A stretch of DNA of 64,000 nt from CAWDLX01 sp046728155 (lineage in GTDB: Bacteria > Actinomycetota > Actinomycetes > Mycobacteriales > Micromonosporaceae): the NCBI GenBank assembly GCA_046728155.1, contig JBKPDY010000006.1, forward strand, positions 1 to 64,000. The letters run 5' to 3'. Under the pieces are notes generated by a model. That model worked only from the letters and a program-made list of their open reading frames with translations, was not told the origin of the DNA and ran no database searches. Shown one piece after another: positions 25,875 through 33,872 of the stretch. Numbering within the stretch: position 1 is the first letter of the stretch; each line of letters opens with the position of its first letter. The translations under genes were made by a program, and so were the position numbers.

Positions 25875-26780
25875 ATGCGGCCCACGCGAGCGGAGGTGTC
25901 GGACGACGCCTGGTCCGACCGGCCGGGTGGCGCCGCGGATAAGTACCTGCGGCACCGTCAGAGCGGCGAGAACTTCCCGGTAGCGTTGCGGCTGCTGCCC
26001 CGCGGACTGCGTGTACACCTGCGCAATGTTTACGACGTCACTCGGGTCATCGACGACCTGGGGGACGCGGCGTCAGGTGACCGAAGCGCACAGCTCGTGG
26101 CGTTCCGCACCGATTTGGACACCATCTGGCAGGGCGGTCAGCCACGGGCGCCCGTTCTGCGCCGGCTGGCCGGCTCCGTGCACTCGTGCGGGCTATCCCG
26201 GCAGCCCTTCGCCGATCTGATCGAGGCGAACCTGCTCGACCAGACCACGGCGGTCTACCCGACGTACGACGACCTCCTGGCCTACTGCGAACTCTCCGCG
26301 AACCCGGTCGGCCGGATGGTCCTGGAGGTGTTCGGGGCGAGGACACCTGAGCGGGTAGCGCTCTCCGACCGCGTCTGCACCGCGCTACAGATCATCGAAC
26401 ACTGCCAGGACGCTGGCGAGGACTACCGGTCCGGCCGGATCTACCTGCCGCTGTCGGACCTGGATCGCTTCGGCGTCGCCCGGGCCGACCTCGGGGCGGC
26501 CACCACGAGCCCGACGCTGCGACGACTGATCGCGTTCGAGGCCGAACGGGCGGAGTCAATGCTGGCCTCGGGGGCCCCGCTGGTGGCGATGCTGAACGGC
26601 TGGGCCCGGCTGGCCGTGGCGGGGTACGTCGCGGGCGGCCAGGCCGCCGTGGCGGCGCTTCGCCGCGCAGGCTGGTCGGTGCTCCCCTCCCATCCCCGGG
26701 CGCGTCGGTCGGATCTGGGCCGGGCGCTTGCGGCGATCTGCATCCGAGCCCTGCCACAAGGACGAGGGGAGGTTCCTTGA
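25875..26780 (+). CDS. hpnC: Squalene synthase HpnC
   Basis: 301 residues from ATG 25875; in-frame starts at 25800 (GTG) and 25833 (ATG) cannot be excluded. It has SGENFPVALRLLPRGLR, the first aspartate-rich motif DVTRVIDDLGD and the second, QDAGEDYRSGRIYLP, which bind magnesium diphosphate in trans-isoprenyl diphosphate synthases. HpnC converts presqualene diphosphate to hydroxysqualene. First gene of the hopanoid operon. Its stop TGA overlaps a TTG that opens a 26-codon micro-ORF leading into hpnD. Confidence 0.92.
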   Translation: MRPTRAEVSDDAWSDRPGGAADKYLRHRQSGENFPVALRLLPRGLRVHLRNVYDVTRVIDDLGDAASGDRSAQLVAFRTDLDTIWQGGQPRAPVLRRLAGSVHSCGLSRQPFADLIEANLLDQTTAVYPTYDDLLAYCELSANPVGRMVLEVFGARTPERVALSDRVCTALQIIEHCQDAGEDYRSGRIYLPLSDLDRFGVARADLGAATTSPTLRRLIAFEAERAESMLASGAPLVAMLNGWARLAVAGYVAGGQAAVAALRRAGWSVLPSHPRARRSDLGRALAAICIRALPQGRGEVP

Positions 26781-26857
26781 CCGAGCCGAGAGCGAGTGAG
26801 CATCGCAGCGCCGTCAGACCCGATGAGCGGAGCGAACGCGGAGGCGAGGAGGAGTGA
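26777..26857 (+). CDS. Linker micro-ORF A (hpnC-hpnD junction)
   Basis: TTG start overlapping the hpnC stop (TTGA) and stop TGA overlapping the hpnD GTG (GTGA): 26 codons exactly fill the junction. The peptide begins TEPRASEHRSAVRP and ends ERSERGGEEE. The GCGGAGGCGAGG that encodes its RGGE part is also the Shine-Dalgarno of hpnD. It shares sequence with linkers at 27711, 30362 and 32313. Translation is not proven. Confidence 0.4.
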   Translation: MTEPRASEHRSAVRPDERSERGGEEE

Positions 26858-27714
26858 GCGTGACGGTCGAGCAGGCGTACCTGGTCTGCGAATCCATCAC
26901 CCGCAGTCATGCTCGCAACTTCCACTACGGCATCCGGCTGCTCCCCACCCCCAAACGCCGCGCGCTCTGCGCGATCTACGCACTCTCCCGCCGTATCGAC
27001 GACATCGGCGACGGCGACCTGCCCCGCTCCGACAAGGCCGGCGCGCTGGCGGCAGTACGAGCGTCGTTGCATGACATAGACCGCTGTGACGATCCCGTGC
27101 TGGTGGCGATGGCCGACACCGCCCGGCGTTACCCCGTTCCGCTGGGCGCGTTCGGCGAGCTCGTCGACGGCGTCGAGATGGACGTGACGGGCCGGCGCTA
27201 CGACACCTTCGACGAGCTGGTTGACTACTGCCGATGCGTGGCTGGATCGGTGGGTCGGCTCTGCCTCGGCGTGTTCGGCTCGCGGGCCGATCCGCTCGCC
27301 TCGAGCCACGCCGATGCCCTCGGCATCGCCCTGCAACAGACCAACATCCTTCGCGACATCCGGGAGGACCTGACCAACGGGCGGGTCTACCTGCCGCAGC
27401 GGGAACTCGCCGAGTACGGCGTCGAGCTGGCCCTCGACGAGGCGGGAGCCCTCGCCGACAAGGAAGGGGCGTTGGCGGCGCTCATTGTGGCCGACGCCCA
27501 CCGGGCCCGCGACTGGTACGACCGGGGCCTGCGGCTCATGCCGCTGTTGGACCGGCGCAGCGCGGCGTGTGCAGGCGCTATGGCGGGCATCTACCGCCGC
27601 CTGCTGGAGCGGATCGCGAGCGATCCCCCGTCGGTCTACGACCGCCGGCTCTCGCTGTCCGGTTGGCAGAAATTCGGTGTGGCGACGCGGGCACTGATCG
27701 GGTTCCGCGCATGA
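26854..27714 (+). CDS. hpnD: Presqualene diphosphate synthase HpnD
   Basis: 286 residues from GTG 26854 (GTG 26860 possible). Motifs: LSRRIDDIGDGDLP (first Asp-rich motif), the NILRDIREDLTNGRVYLPQ second motif and the ARNFHYGIRLLP opening typical of HpnD. It condenses two farnesyl diphosphates to presqualene diphosphate. Second enzyme in the operon; ends with an ATGA overlap onto linker micro-ORF B. Confidence 0.95.
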   Translation: MSVTVEQAYLVCESITRSHARNFHYGIRLLPTPKRRALCAIYALSRRIDDIGDGDLPRSDKAGALAAVRASLHDIDRCDDPVLVAMADTARRYPVPLGAFGELVDGVEMDVTGRRYDTFDELVDYCRCVAGSVGRLCLGVFGSRADPLASSHADALGIALQQTNILRDIREDLTNGRVYLPQRELAEYGVELALDEAGALADKEGALAALIVADAHRARDWYDRGLRLMPLLDRRSAACAGAMAGIYRRLLERIASDPPSVYDRRLSLSGWQKFGVATRALIGFRA

Positions 27715-27881
27715 GCGGCGAGCCGACAACGAGTGAGCATTGCAGGGCCGTGAGGCCCGTGCCGGAGTCTTCGCGGAGACGTAGAGCGAAGCGGAGCAGC
27801 CTCGGCGAGCTTGCGAGCCGAACAACGAAGCATGTCGTGGGGTGGCAGGCGCGGAGTGAGCGCGGAGGCGAGCAGGTATGA
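27711..27881 (+). CDS. Linker micro-ORF B (hpnD-hpnE junction)
   Basis: 56 codons. ATG overlaps the hpnD stop (ATGA) and the stop TGA overlaps the hpnE ATG (ATGA). The N-terminus SGEPTTSEHCRAVRP and the C-terminus RSERGGEQV match linker A; a basic stretch of about 30 residues sits between them. DNA of the core includes GGGCCGTGAGGCCC, a 5-bp-stem hairpin. Whether the peptide is made or only serves reinitiation is unknown. Confidence 0.4.
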   Translation: MSGEPTTSEHCRAVRPVPESSRRRRAKRSSLGELASRTTKHVVGWQARSERGGEQV

Positions 27882-29215
27882 CCGTGGTCGTCATCGGCGG
27901 TGGCTTGGCGGGCATTACCGCCGCCCTGCGCTGCGCGGACGCCGGGCGCGAGGTCGCGCTGTACGAGGCAAAGCCCCGCTTGGGCGGCCTGACCTACTCG
28001 TTTCGCCGGGGCGAGCTCGACGTGGACAACGGCCAGCACGTATTCCTGCGCTGCTGCACCGCGTACCGGGCGCTGCTCGGCCGCCTCGGCGTCGCCGACC
28101 AGGTGCATCTACAGCCCCGCTTGGACATCCCCGTGCGCGCGACCTGGGACCACCGCCCGGCTCGGCTGAGCCGAAACGGACTTCCCGCGCCGCTGCATCT
28201 CGGGGCTTCCCTGCTGCGGTACGGGCCGCTGAACCCGGCCCAGCGGCTTCGCTTCGGACGGGCCGCATTGGCACTTCGCGGGCTCGATCGCGACGACCCG
28301 GCCAACGACCGTCGCGCGTTCGGCGAGTGGCTGCGCGAACACGGTCAGGACTCCCGTACCGTGGCGGCGTTGTGGGACCTCGTGGGTACGGCGACCCTCA
28401 ACGCCCGGGCCGACCAGGCCTCGTTGGCCCTCGCCGCGATGGTCTTCCAGGTCGGCCTGCTCACCGAGGCGGACGCGGCCGACATCGGTTGGTCCCTGGT
28501 TCCCCTGCAACGACTCCACGGCGATGCCGCCGCCGCCCGGCTGCGCGAGGCCGGCGCTCGCGTTCATACCGGTGCGAAGGTCACCAGCCTCGAGTCGGCC
28601 GGCGACGGTTGGCTGGTCGGCACGGGAGCGGAGGAACGCGTCGCCGACCATGTCATCCTGGCCGTCGCCCCAACCGCCGCCGAGGCGCTGCTTCCCGCCG
28701 GCAGCCTCGCCGCGGCGCCGGGCTGGGCCGGCGACCTGGGCAGCTCCCCGATCGTGAACGTCCACATTGTACTGGACCGCCCGGTGCTGACCGAGCCCTT
28801 CGTCGCGTGCGTCGGCTCGCCGGTGCAGTGGGTGTTCGACCGCACCACACAGTCGGGACTGACCAGCGGCCAGTACCTGGCCCTGTCGATCTCGGCCGCC
28901 GACGACTACATCGACGAACCCACGGCCGTGCTGCGGCGGTTCCTGCCCGAGTTGGAACGGTTGGTCCCCGGGCTTCACGAGGCCGAGGTAGCCGACTTCT
29001 TCGTCACCCGGGAGCGGGACGCGACGTTCCGGCCCTGCCCTGGTACCGCCGCGTTGCGGGCCCCGGCAGTCACGCGGGCACCGGGGCTCTTCCTCGCTGG
29101 AGCGTGGACCGACACCGGCTGGCCGGCCACGATGGAGGGCGCGGTCCGCAGCGGCAACACCGCGGCGCGGGCCGTCCTCGGTCGCGCGCCCACGCGAGAA
29201 GGGGCGGTCGCATGA
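27878..29215 (+). CDS. hpnE: Hydroxysqualene dehydroxylase HpnE (FAD-dependent)
   Basis: 445 residues. An N-terminal FAD-binding GGGLAGITAALR, then YEAKPRLGGLTYSF and the DNGQHVFLRCCTAYR motif typical of squalene-associated flavoproteins; the C-terminal FAD contact is FLAGAWTDTGWPATMEGAV. It reduces hydroxysqualene to squalene. Start chosen because GGAGGCGAGCAGGT precedes the ATG. Its stop overlaps the next micro-ORF start (ATGA). Confidence 0.93.
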   Translation: MTVVVIGGGLAGITAALRCADAGREVALYEAKPRLGGLTYSFRRGELDVDNGQHVFLRCCTAYRALLGRLGVADQVHLQPRLDIPVRATWDHRPARLSRNGLPAPLHLGASLLRYGPLNPAQRLRFGRAALALRGLDRDDPANDRRAFGEWLREHGQDSRTVAALWDLVGTATLNARADQASLALAAMVFQVGLLTEADAADIGWSLVPLQRLHGDAAAARLREAGARVHTGAKVTSLESAGDGWLVGTGAEERVADHVILAVAPTAAEALLPAGSLAAAPGWAGDLGSSPIVNVHIVLDRPVLTEPFVACVGSPVQWVFDRTTQSGLTSGQYLALSISAADDYIDEPTAVLRRFLPELERLVPGLHEAEVADFFVTRERDATFRPCPGTAALRAPAVTRAPGLFLAGAWTDTGWPATMEGAVRSGNTAARAVLGRAPTREGAVA

Positions 29216-29355
29216 GCACCCTACGACGCGAATCGACGGCAAGATCGCCGCTGCGGCGTCAAAAGCGCCGCCACGCGTCGTTTCTGATGCTGAAGCACCG
29301 ATCTTCAACTGGCCATCCCGGCATCTGGAACCGATTCCGCGAGGACCACGCATGA
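29212..29355 (+). CDS. Linker micro-ORF (hpnE-prenyl synthase junction)
   Basis: 47 codons, basic peptide beginning MSTLRRESTARSPLRRQ. Both ends are coupled: ATG overlaps the hpnE stop, and the TGA overlaps the next ATG. The sequence around both starts is the same 12 bp (CGCATGAGCACC), so the 140-bp unit is bounded by direct repeats. It differs from the other linkers. Inside are ACGACGCG/CGCGTCGT inverted arms (29222-29229 and 29275-29282). It could be a small gene or a small inserted element. Confidence 0.35.
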   Translation: MSTLRRESTARSPLRRQKRRHASFLMLKHRSSTGHPGIWNRFREDHA

Positions 29356-30365
29356 GCACCGACATGCTGTCCACATTGGACCGCAGCCGCGCCTTGGCCG
29401 TACCCGCGCTGCGGGCTGCGGTCGCGCGGCTGGACCCCTCGTGCCGGCTGGTCGCCTCGTACCACCTCGGTTGGTGCGACGAGGACGGCAGGCCGACGGA
29501 CAACTCCGGCGGAAAGGCCGTCCGGCCGGCGCTGGCTCTGCTCGCCGCGGAAGCCGTCGGCGGGCCGGCCGAGGTGGCGCTCGCCGGCGCCGTCGCGGTC
29601 GAGCTGGTACACAACTTCTCGCTGCTTCACGACGACCTGCTCGACCGGGATCTGGAGCGTCGCCATCGCCGGACTGCCTGGGCCATCTGGGGCGAGGCGA
29701 CGGCGATCCTGACCGGCGACGCACTTCTGGCGTTGGCCCACGAGGTGCTGCTCGAGTCGCCGACTCCAGGCGCGGCCGAGGCGACGCGGCTGCTCGCCGC
29801 GGTCGCCCGTGAGCTCATCCGCGGCCAGGTCCAGGACATCGCGTTTGAGAATCGCGCCGACGTTGGCCTCGACGAGTGCGTCGCTATGGCCGCTGCGAAG
29901 ACCGGTTCCCTGCTCGGCGCGAGCACCGGCGTGGGCGCCATCCTCGCCGGGGCACCGGCTGCGACCGTCGCGGCGATGCGTACCTTCGGGGTCCAGTTCG
30001 GGCTCGCGTTCCAGCTCGTCGACGACGTACTCGGGATCTGGGGCGACCCCGCCGTGACCGGTAAGCCGGTCTACTCCGACCTCCGATCGAGAAAGAAATC
30101 GCTGCCGGTCACCTACGCGGTCGGGCGCAGCGACGTCAACCCGGAGCTGACCCGTTGGCTCATCGGTGTCGGCGAGCCGCCGGCGGCCAGCCTGCCTCGG
30201 GTGGCCGACATTCTCGAGCGGTCCGGCGCCCGCGACTGGGCGCTGACCGAGGCCCGGCGGCGGATGTCACTCGCCGAGCAGACACTCTCCGATGTGGACA
30301 TCAAACCGCAGGCCCGGGCCGACCTGATCCAGTTGGCCCAGTTCGTCGTGGACCGGGACTCATGA
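29352..30365 (+). CDS. Polyprenyl (farnesyl/geranylgeranyl-type) diphosphate synthase
   Basis: 337 residues. First aspartate-rich motif LLHDDLLDRDLERR (DDxxD) near residue 93, second FQLVDDVLGIWGD near 225, plus the KSLPVTYAV lysine region. Trans-isoprenyl chain elongation giving farnesyl or longer diphosphate for HpnC/D. Exact chain length cannot be read. The order after hpnE is usual for actinomycete hopanoid clusters. Stop overlaps micro-ORF C. Confidence 0.92.
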   Translation: MSTDMLSTLDRSRALAVPALRAAVARLDPSCRLVASYHLGWCDEDGRPTDNSGGKAVRPALALLAAEAVGGPAEVALAGAVAVELVHNFSLLHDDLLDRDLERRHRRTAWAIWGEATAILTGDALLALAHEVLLESPTPGAAEATRLLAAVARELIRGQVQDIAFENRADVGLDECVAMAAAKTGSLLGASTGVGAILAGAPAATVAAMRTFGVQFGLAFQLVDDVLGIWGDPAVTGKPVYSDLRSRKKSLPVTYAVGRSDVNPELTRWLIGVGEPPAASLPRVADILERSGARDWALTEARRRMSLAEQTLSDVDIKPQARADLIQLAQFVVDRDS

Positions 30366-30412
30366 CAAGCGAGCCGACAGCGAGTGGCGAGCGCGGAGGT
30401 GAGCCGGCATGA
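30362..30412 (+). CDS. Linker micro-ORF C (prenyl synthase-shc junction)
   Basis: 16 codons: MTSEPTASGERGGEPA. ATG overlaps the prenyl synthase stop (ATGA) and the stop TGA overlaps the shc ATG (ATGA). It is the shortest member of the linker family and keeps only the two ends, SEPTAS and ERGGE. The GCGGAGGTGAG encoding RGGE is the Shine-Dalgarno of shc, 8 nt before it. Confidence 0.45.
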   Translation: MTSEPTASGERGGEPA

Positions 30413-32316
30413 CACAGACTGTGGCTGTCGCCGACACCGCGCCCGTGAGCGCGCGGACCGCGCTGCAGCGCGCCGTCGCCCACCTGCGCGGGCTGCAGCA
30501 TCCCGACGGCTGGTGGAAGGGCGAGCTCGCGACGAACGTCACCATGGACGCCGAGGACCTCCTGCTCCGCGAGTTCCTCGGTATCCGGGCCGGGCAGCAG
30601 ACCGAGGAGGCCGCCCGATGGATCCGCTCCCAGCAGCGGGCGGACGGCAGTTGGGCCGCGTTCCACGGCGGTCCGGGCGAACTCTCGATCACGGTGGAGG
30701 CGTGGGTGGCGCTCCGCCTGGCCGGCGATCCGGCCGACGCGGCACACCTGGTCCGCGCCCGCGATTTCATTCACGCCCACGGTGGACTGGAGTCGACCCG
30801 AGTCTTCACCCGTATCTGGCTCGCTCTCTTCGGCGGCTGGTCCTGGGACGAGCTTCCTGAGCTCCCGCCGGAGTTGATATACCTGCCGAAGTGGTTCCCA
30901 CTGAACCTGTACGACTGGGCCTGCTGGGCCAGGCAGACCGTGGTACCGCTCACGATCGTCGGCAGCCTGCGCCCGGTCCGGCCGCTGGCGTTCACCGTGG
31001 ACGAACTGCGGGTCGGGAGAACCGCACCGCGCAATGCTCCACTGTGGACATGGCCCGGCGTGTTCAACGCGATCGACAAAGGGTTGCACCGGTACGCCCG
31101 GCGCCCCTGGCGACGGCTTCGTCGCGCTGCCCAGCGGAGGGCGGTCGAGTGGATCATCGCGCGGCAGGAGGCCGACGGCTCGTGGGGCGGCATCCAACCG
31201 CCGTGGGTTTACTCATTGCTAGCACTGCATCTGCTTGGCTACCCGCTCGAACATCCGGTCATCGCGGCCGGCATCGCTGGCCTGGAAGGCTTCGTCGTCC
31301 GGGAGGAGACACCCGATGGCATGGTTCGGCGGCTCGAGGCCTGCCAGTCCCCGGTCTGGGACACCGGCCTCGCGCTGACCGCCCTTCTCGACGCGGGTGT
31401 GCCGGCCGACGACGAGGCGGTACGACGTGCCACCGACTGGCTGTTGGGCGAGGAGATCCGGGTGCCGGGCGACTGGTCTGTCCGCCGACCGCACCTTGCG
31501 CCGGGCGGATGGGCGTTCGAGTTTGCCAACGACGGCTACCCCGACACGGACGACACCGCGGAGGTGGTCCTCGCCCTGCGTCGGGTGGCCGCCAGCCATC
31601 CCGATCCAGCCTCGGTACGGGCGGCGGTGGACCGGGGCGTCGCGTGGCTCACCGGAATGCAGTCCGGTGACGGCGGCTGGGGCGCCTTCGACGTCGACAA
31701 CACCCGGGCCCTGGCCAACCAATTGCCCTTCTGCGACTTCGGCGAGGTGATCGACCCGCCGTCGGCGGATGTGACCGCGCACATCGTGGAGATGCTGGCC
31801 GCCGAGGGCCGGTCGGACGAGATGCCGGCCCGCCGCGGAATCGAGTGGCTGCTGCGGAACCAGGAGCCGGACGGCTCATGGTTCGGTCGGTGGGGCGCCA
31901 ACTACGTCTACGGAACCGGCGCGGTCGTCCCAGCCCTGGTCGCGGCCGGCATGTCGGGTGAATCCGCGCCGATCCGCCGGGCCATCGCGTGGCTCGAGGC
32001 GCACCAGAACGGCGACGGCGGCTGGGGCGAGGATCTCCGCTCGTACGTGGACAAGGAATGGTCCGGCCAGGGGACCTCGACCGCCTCGCAGACGGCCTGG
32101 GCGCTGCTCGCGCTGCTCGCCGCTGGGGAGCGGGGCGACACCGTCGACCGCGGCGTAGGGTTCCTTGTCCACACCCAGCGAGGCGACGGAACCTGGGACG
32201 AGGACTTCTTCACGGGCACCGGTTTTCCCGGCGACTTCTACATCAACTACCACCTCTACCGTCTCATCTTCCCGGTGACCGCGCTGGGCCGGTACGTGGC
32301 GGCGGTGCCGTCGTGA
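30409..32316 (+). CDS. shc: Squalene-hopene cyclase
   Basis: 635 residues, normal length. The catalytic acid motif DTDD lies near residue 380 (NDGYPDTDDTAEVVLAL). Many QW repeats are visible (for example QEADGSWGG, QSGDGGWGAFD, QEPDGSWFGRWG, QNGDGGWGEDL, QRGDGTWDEDFFTG). Cyclises squalene to hopene at the membrane. Central enzyme of the operon. Its stop overlaps the GTG that could begin linker D. Confidence 0.97.
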   Translation: MTQTVAVADTAPVSARTALQRAVAHLRGLQHPDGWWKGELATNVTMDAEDLLLREFLGIRAGQQTEEAARWIRSQQRADGSWAAFHGGPGELSITVEAWVALRLAGDPADAAHLVRARDFIHAHGGLESTRVFTRIWLALFGGWSWDELPELPPELIYLPKWFPLNLYDWACWARQTVVPLTIVGSLRPVRPLAFTVDELRVGRTAPRNAPLWTWPGVFNAIDKGLHRYARRPWRRLRRAAQRRAVEWIIARQEADGSWGGIQPPWVYSLLALHLLGYPLEHPVIAAGIAGLEGFVVREETPDGMVRRLEACQSPVWDTGLALTALLDAGVPADDEAVRRATDWLLGEEIRVPGDWSVRRPHLAPGGWAFEFANDGYPDTDDTAEVVLALRRVAASHPDPASVRAAVDRGVAWLTGMQSGDGGWGAFDVDNTRALANQLPFCDFGEVIDPPSADVTAHIVEMLAAEGRSDEMPARRGIEWLLRNQEPDGSWFGRWGANYVYGTGAVVPALVAAGMSGESAPIRRAIAWLEAHQNGDGGWGEDLRSYVDKEWSGQGTSTASQTAWALLALLAAGERGDTVDRGVGFLVHTQRGDGTWDEDFFTGTGFPGDFYINYHLYRLIFPVTALGRYVAAVPS

Positions 32317-32390
32317 CCGAGCCGACAGCGAGTGAGCATCGCAGGGCCGGTCAGGCCCAAGGAGCGGAGCGAGCACGGAGGCGAGACGGT
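32313..32390 (+). repeat. Linker element D (shc-hpnG/ispH junction)
   Basis: 78 bp with the same sequence as the other linkers (GAGCCGACAGCGAGTGAGCA, then GCAGGGCCGGTCAGGCCC and CGGAGGCGAG). Unlike them, its frame continues without a stop into the next protein: a GTG at 32313 overlapping the shc stop would add 26 residues. It carries the Shine-Dalgarno for ATG 32391. Confidence 0.55.
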
Positions 32391-33869
32391 ATGACCGGCG
32401 TCGTCATCGCCGCGCCGCTGCGGATCGAACAGACCGCGTTGCGAACCGCCCGCACGCCGGTGGTCCGCACCGGCATGGGTGAGCGGCGGTCCCGGCGGGC
32501 CGCCGACCGGCTCGCCGGCAACGCCGTGGTGGTGGCCGGAGTCGCCGGTGGACTCGCCGCCGGGATTCGGGTCGGCGATATCGTCGTGGCGACCGAGGTG
32601 GTTGGTCCCGGTGGCCTGCGGGCGGTGTGCCGCTCCGCGCCCATGCTCGCCGGGGCACTCCGCCGGCGGGGCCTGAATGTCCATTGTGGACCAATCAGGT
32701 CCAGCCCGCGGATGATCGATAACTCGGCCCGGCGACAGCTTTCCGAGGACGGCGCCCTGGCCGTGGACATGGAGTCGGCGTGGCTGGCGCCACCGAGCGG
32801 GACACCGTTCGCGGTCGTGCGGGCCATTTCCGACACGGAGGACGAACCGCTGCTGAGTCCCGGGATCGTACCCAATGGTCTCGCCGCGCTGCGTTCGTTG
32901 CGCCGGGCAGTGTCGGCGCTGGACCGGTGGGCCGACGCGGTAGCCACGCGCGAGGTGCTGCTCGCCAGTCCACGCTCGTTCTGCGCCGGCGTGGAGCGGG
33001 CCATCGACATCGTGGAGCGGGCACTGGCGCGGTACGGCGCTCCGATCTACGTACGCCGACAGATCGTCCACAATGCACATGTCGTACGGGATCTGGAGCG
33101 GCGCGGGGCGATGTTCGTCGACGATGCCTGCGACGTACCTTCCGGCAGCGTGCTCGTCCTCGCGGCTCACGGCGTATCCCCGGCGGTCAGGGCCGGCGCC
33201 GCCGCCCGGGGTCTGCGAGTCATCGACGCGACCTGTCCGCTGGTGACGAAGGTACACACGGAGGTCCGCCGCTACGCCGGCCGCGACATGACGGTGTTCC
33301 TCATCGGACACTCCGACCATGAGGAGGTCGAGGGCACCCTGGGCGAGGCCCCCGATGCCGTGATGGTCGTGCCGGATGTGGCGACCGCGGCGACCGTCCA
33401 GCCGCGCGATCCCGAGCGGGTGGCCTACGCGATGCAGACAACGCTTGCGGTGGACGAGGCCGACGACATCGCCGACGTACTGCGTGGTCGCTTTCCGGCC
33501 CTGCAGGGCCCGCGGCGAGATGACATCTGCTATGCGACGACCAACCGCCAGCGGGCCGTCCGCCAGATCGCCCGCGAGTGCGAGCTGGTCCTCGTCGTCG
33601 GCTCGCCCAACTCGTCCAACTCGCTGCGTCTGGTCGAGGTGGCCGAGCGGGAAGGCACACCGGCGCGGCTGCTGGACGACGTGAGCCAGCTCGACCTGCG
33701 CGACCTGGCCGGCCGCACCCGCATCGGAGTCACCGCCGGCGCGTCCGCACCACCCCGGCTCGTCGACGACCTCATCGCGGGTTTGGGCGGCCTCGGCCCG
33801 ACGACCGTATGCGAGATCCAGGCAGAACCGGAAGACACGCACTTCACGCTACCGAAGGAGGTGAGCTGA
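32391..33869 (+). CDS. ispH: HpnG-type nucleosidase fused to IspH (HMBPP reductase)
   Basis: 492 residues from ATG 32391; a coupled GTG at 32313 is also possible. Residues about 1-185: purine-nucleosidase/phosphorylase fold (GVAGGLAAGIRVGDIVVA, AVDMESAWLA, ISDTEDEPL), matching hopanoid-associated HpnG, which releases adenine from adenosylhopane. Residues about 187-490: complete IspH with Fe-S cysteines in PRSFCAGVERAI, ATCPLVTKVH and ICYATTNRQ, and SPNSSNSLRLVE. IspH makes IPP and DMAPP from HMBPP. Two non-adjacent steps, precursor supply and side-chain processing, are thus in one chain. Confidence 0.92.
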   Translation: MTGVVIAAPLRIEQTALRTARTPVVRTGMGERRSRRAADRLAGNAVVVAGVAGGLAAGIRVGDIVVATEVVGPGGLRAVCRSAPMLAGALRRRGLNVHCGPIRSSPRMIDNSARRQLSEDGALAVDMESAWLAPPSGTPFAVVRAISDTEDEPLLSPGIVPNGLAALRSLRRAVSALDRWADAVATREVLLASPRSFCAGVERAIDIVERALARYGAPIYVRRQIVHNAHVVRDLERRGAMFVDDACDVPSGSVLVLAAHGVSPAVRAGAAARGLRVIDATCPLVTKVHTEVRRYAGRDMTVFLIGHSDHEEVEGTLGEAPDAVMVVPDVATAATVQPRDPERVAYAMQTTLAVDEADDIADVLRGRFPALQGPRRDDICYATTNRQRAVRQIARECELVLVVGSPNSSNSLRLVEVAEREGTPARLLDDVSQLDLRDLAGRTRIGVTAGASAPPRLVDDLIAGLGGLGPTTVCEIQAEPEDTHFTLPKEVS

Positions 33870-33872
33870 ACG

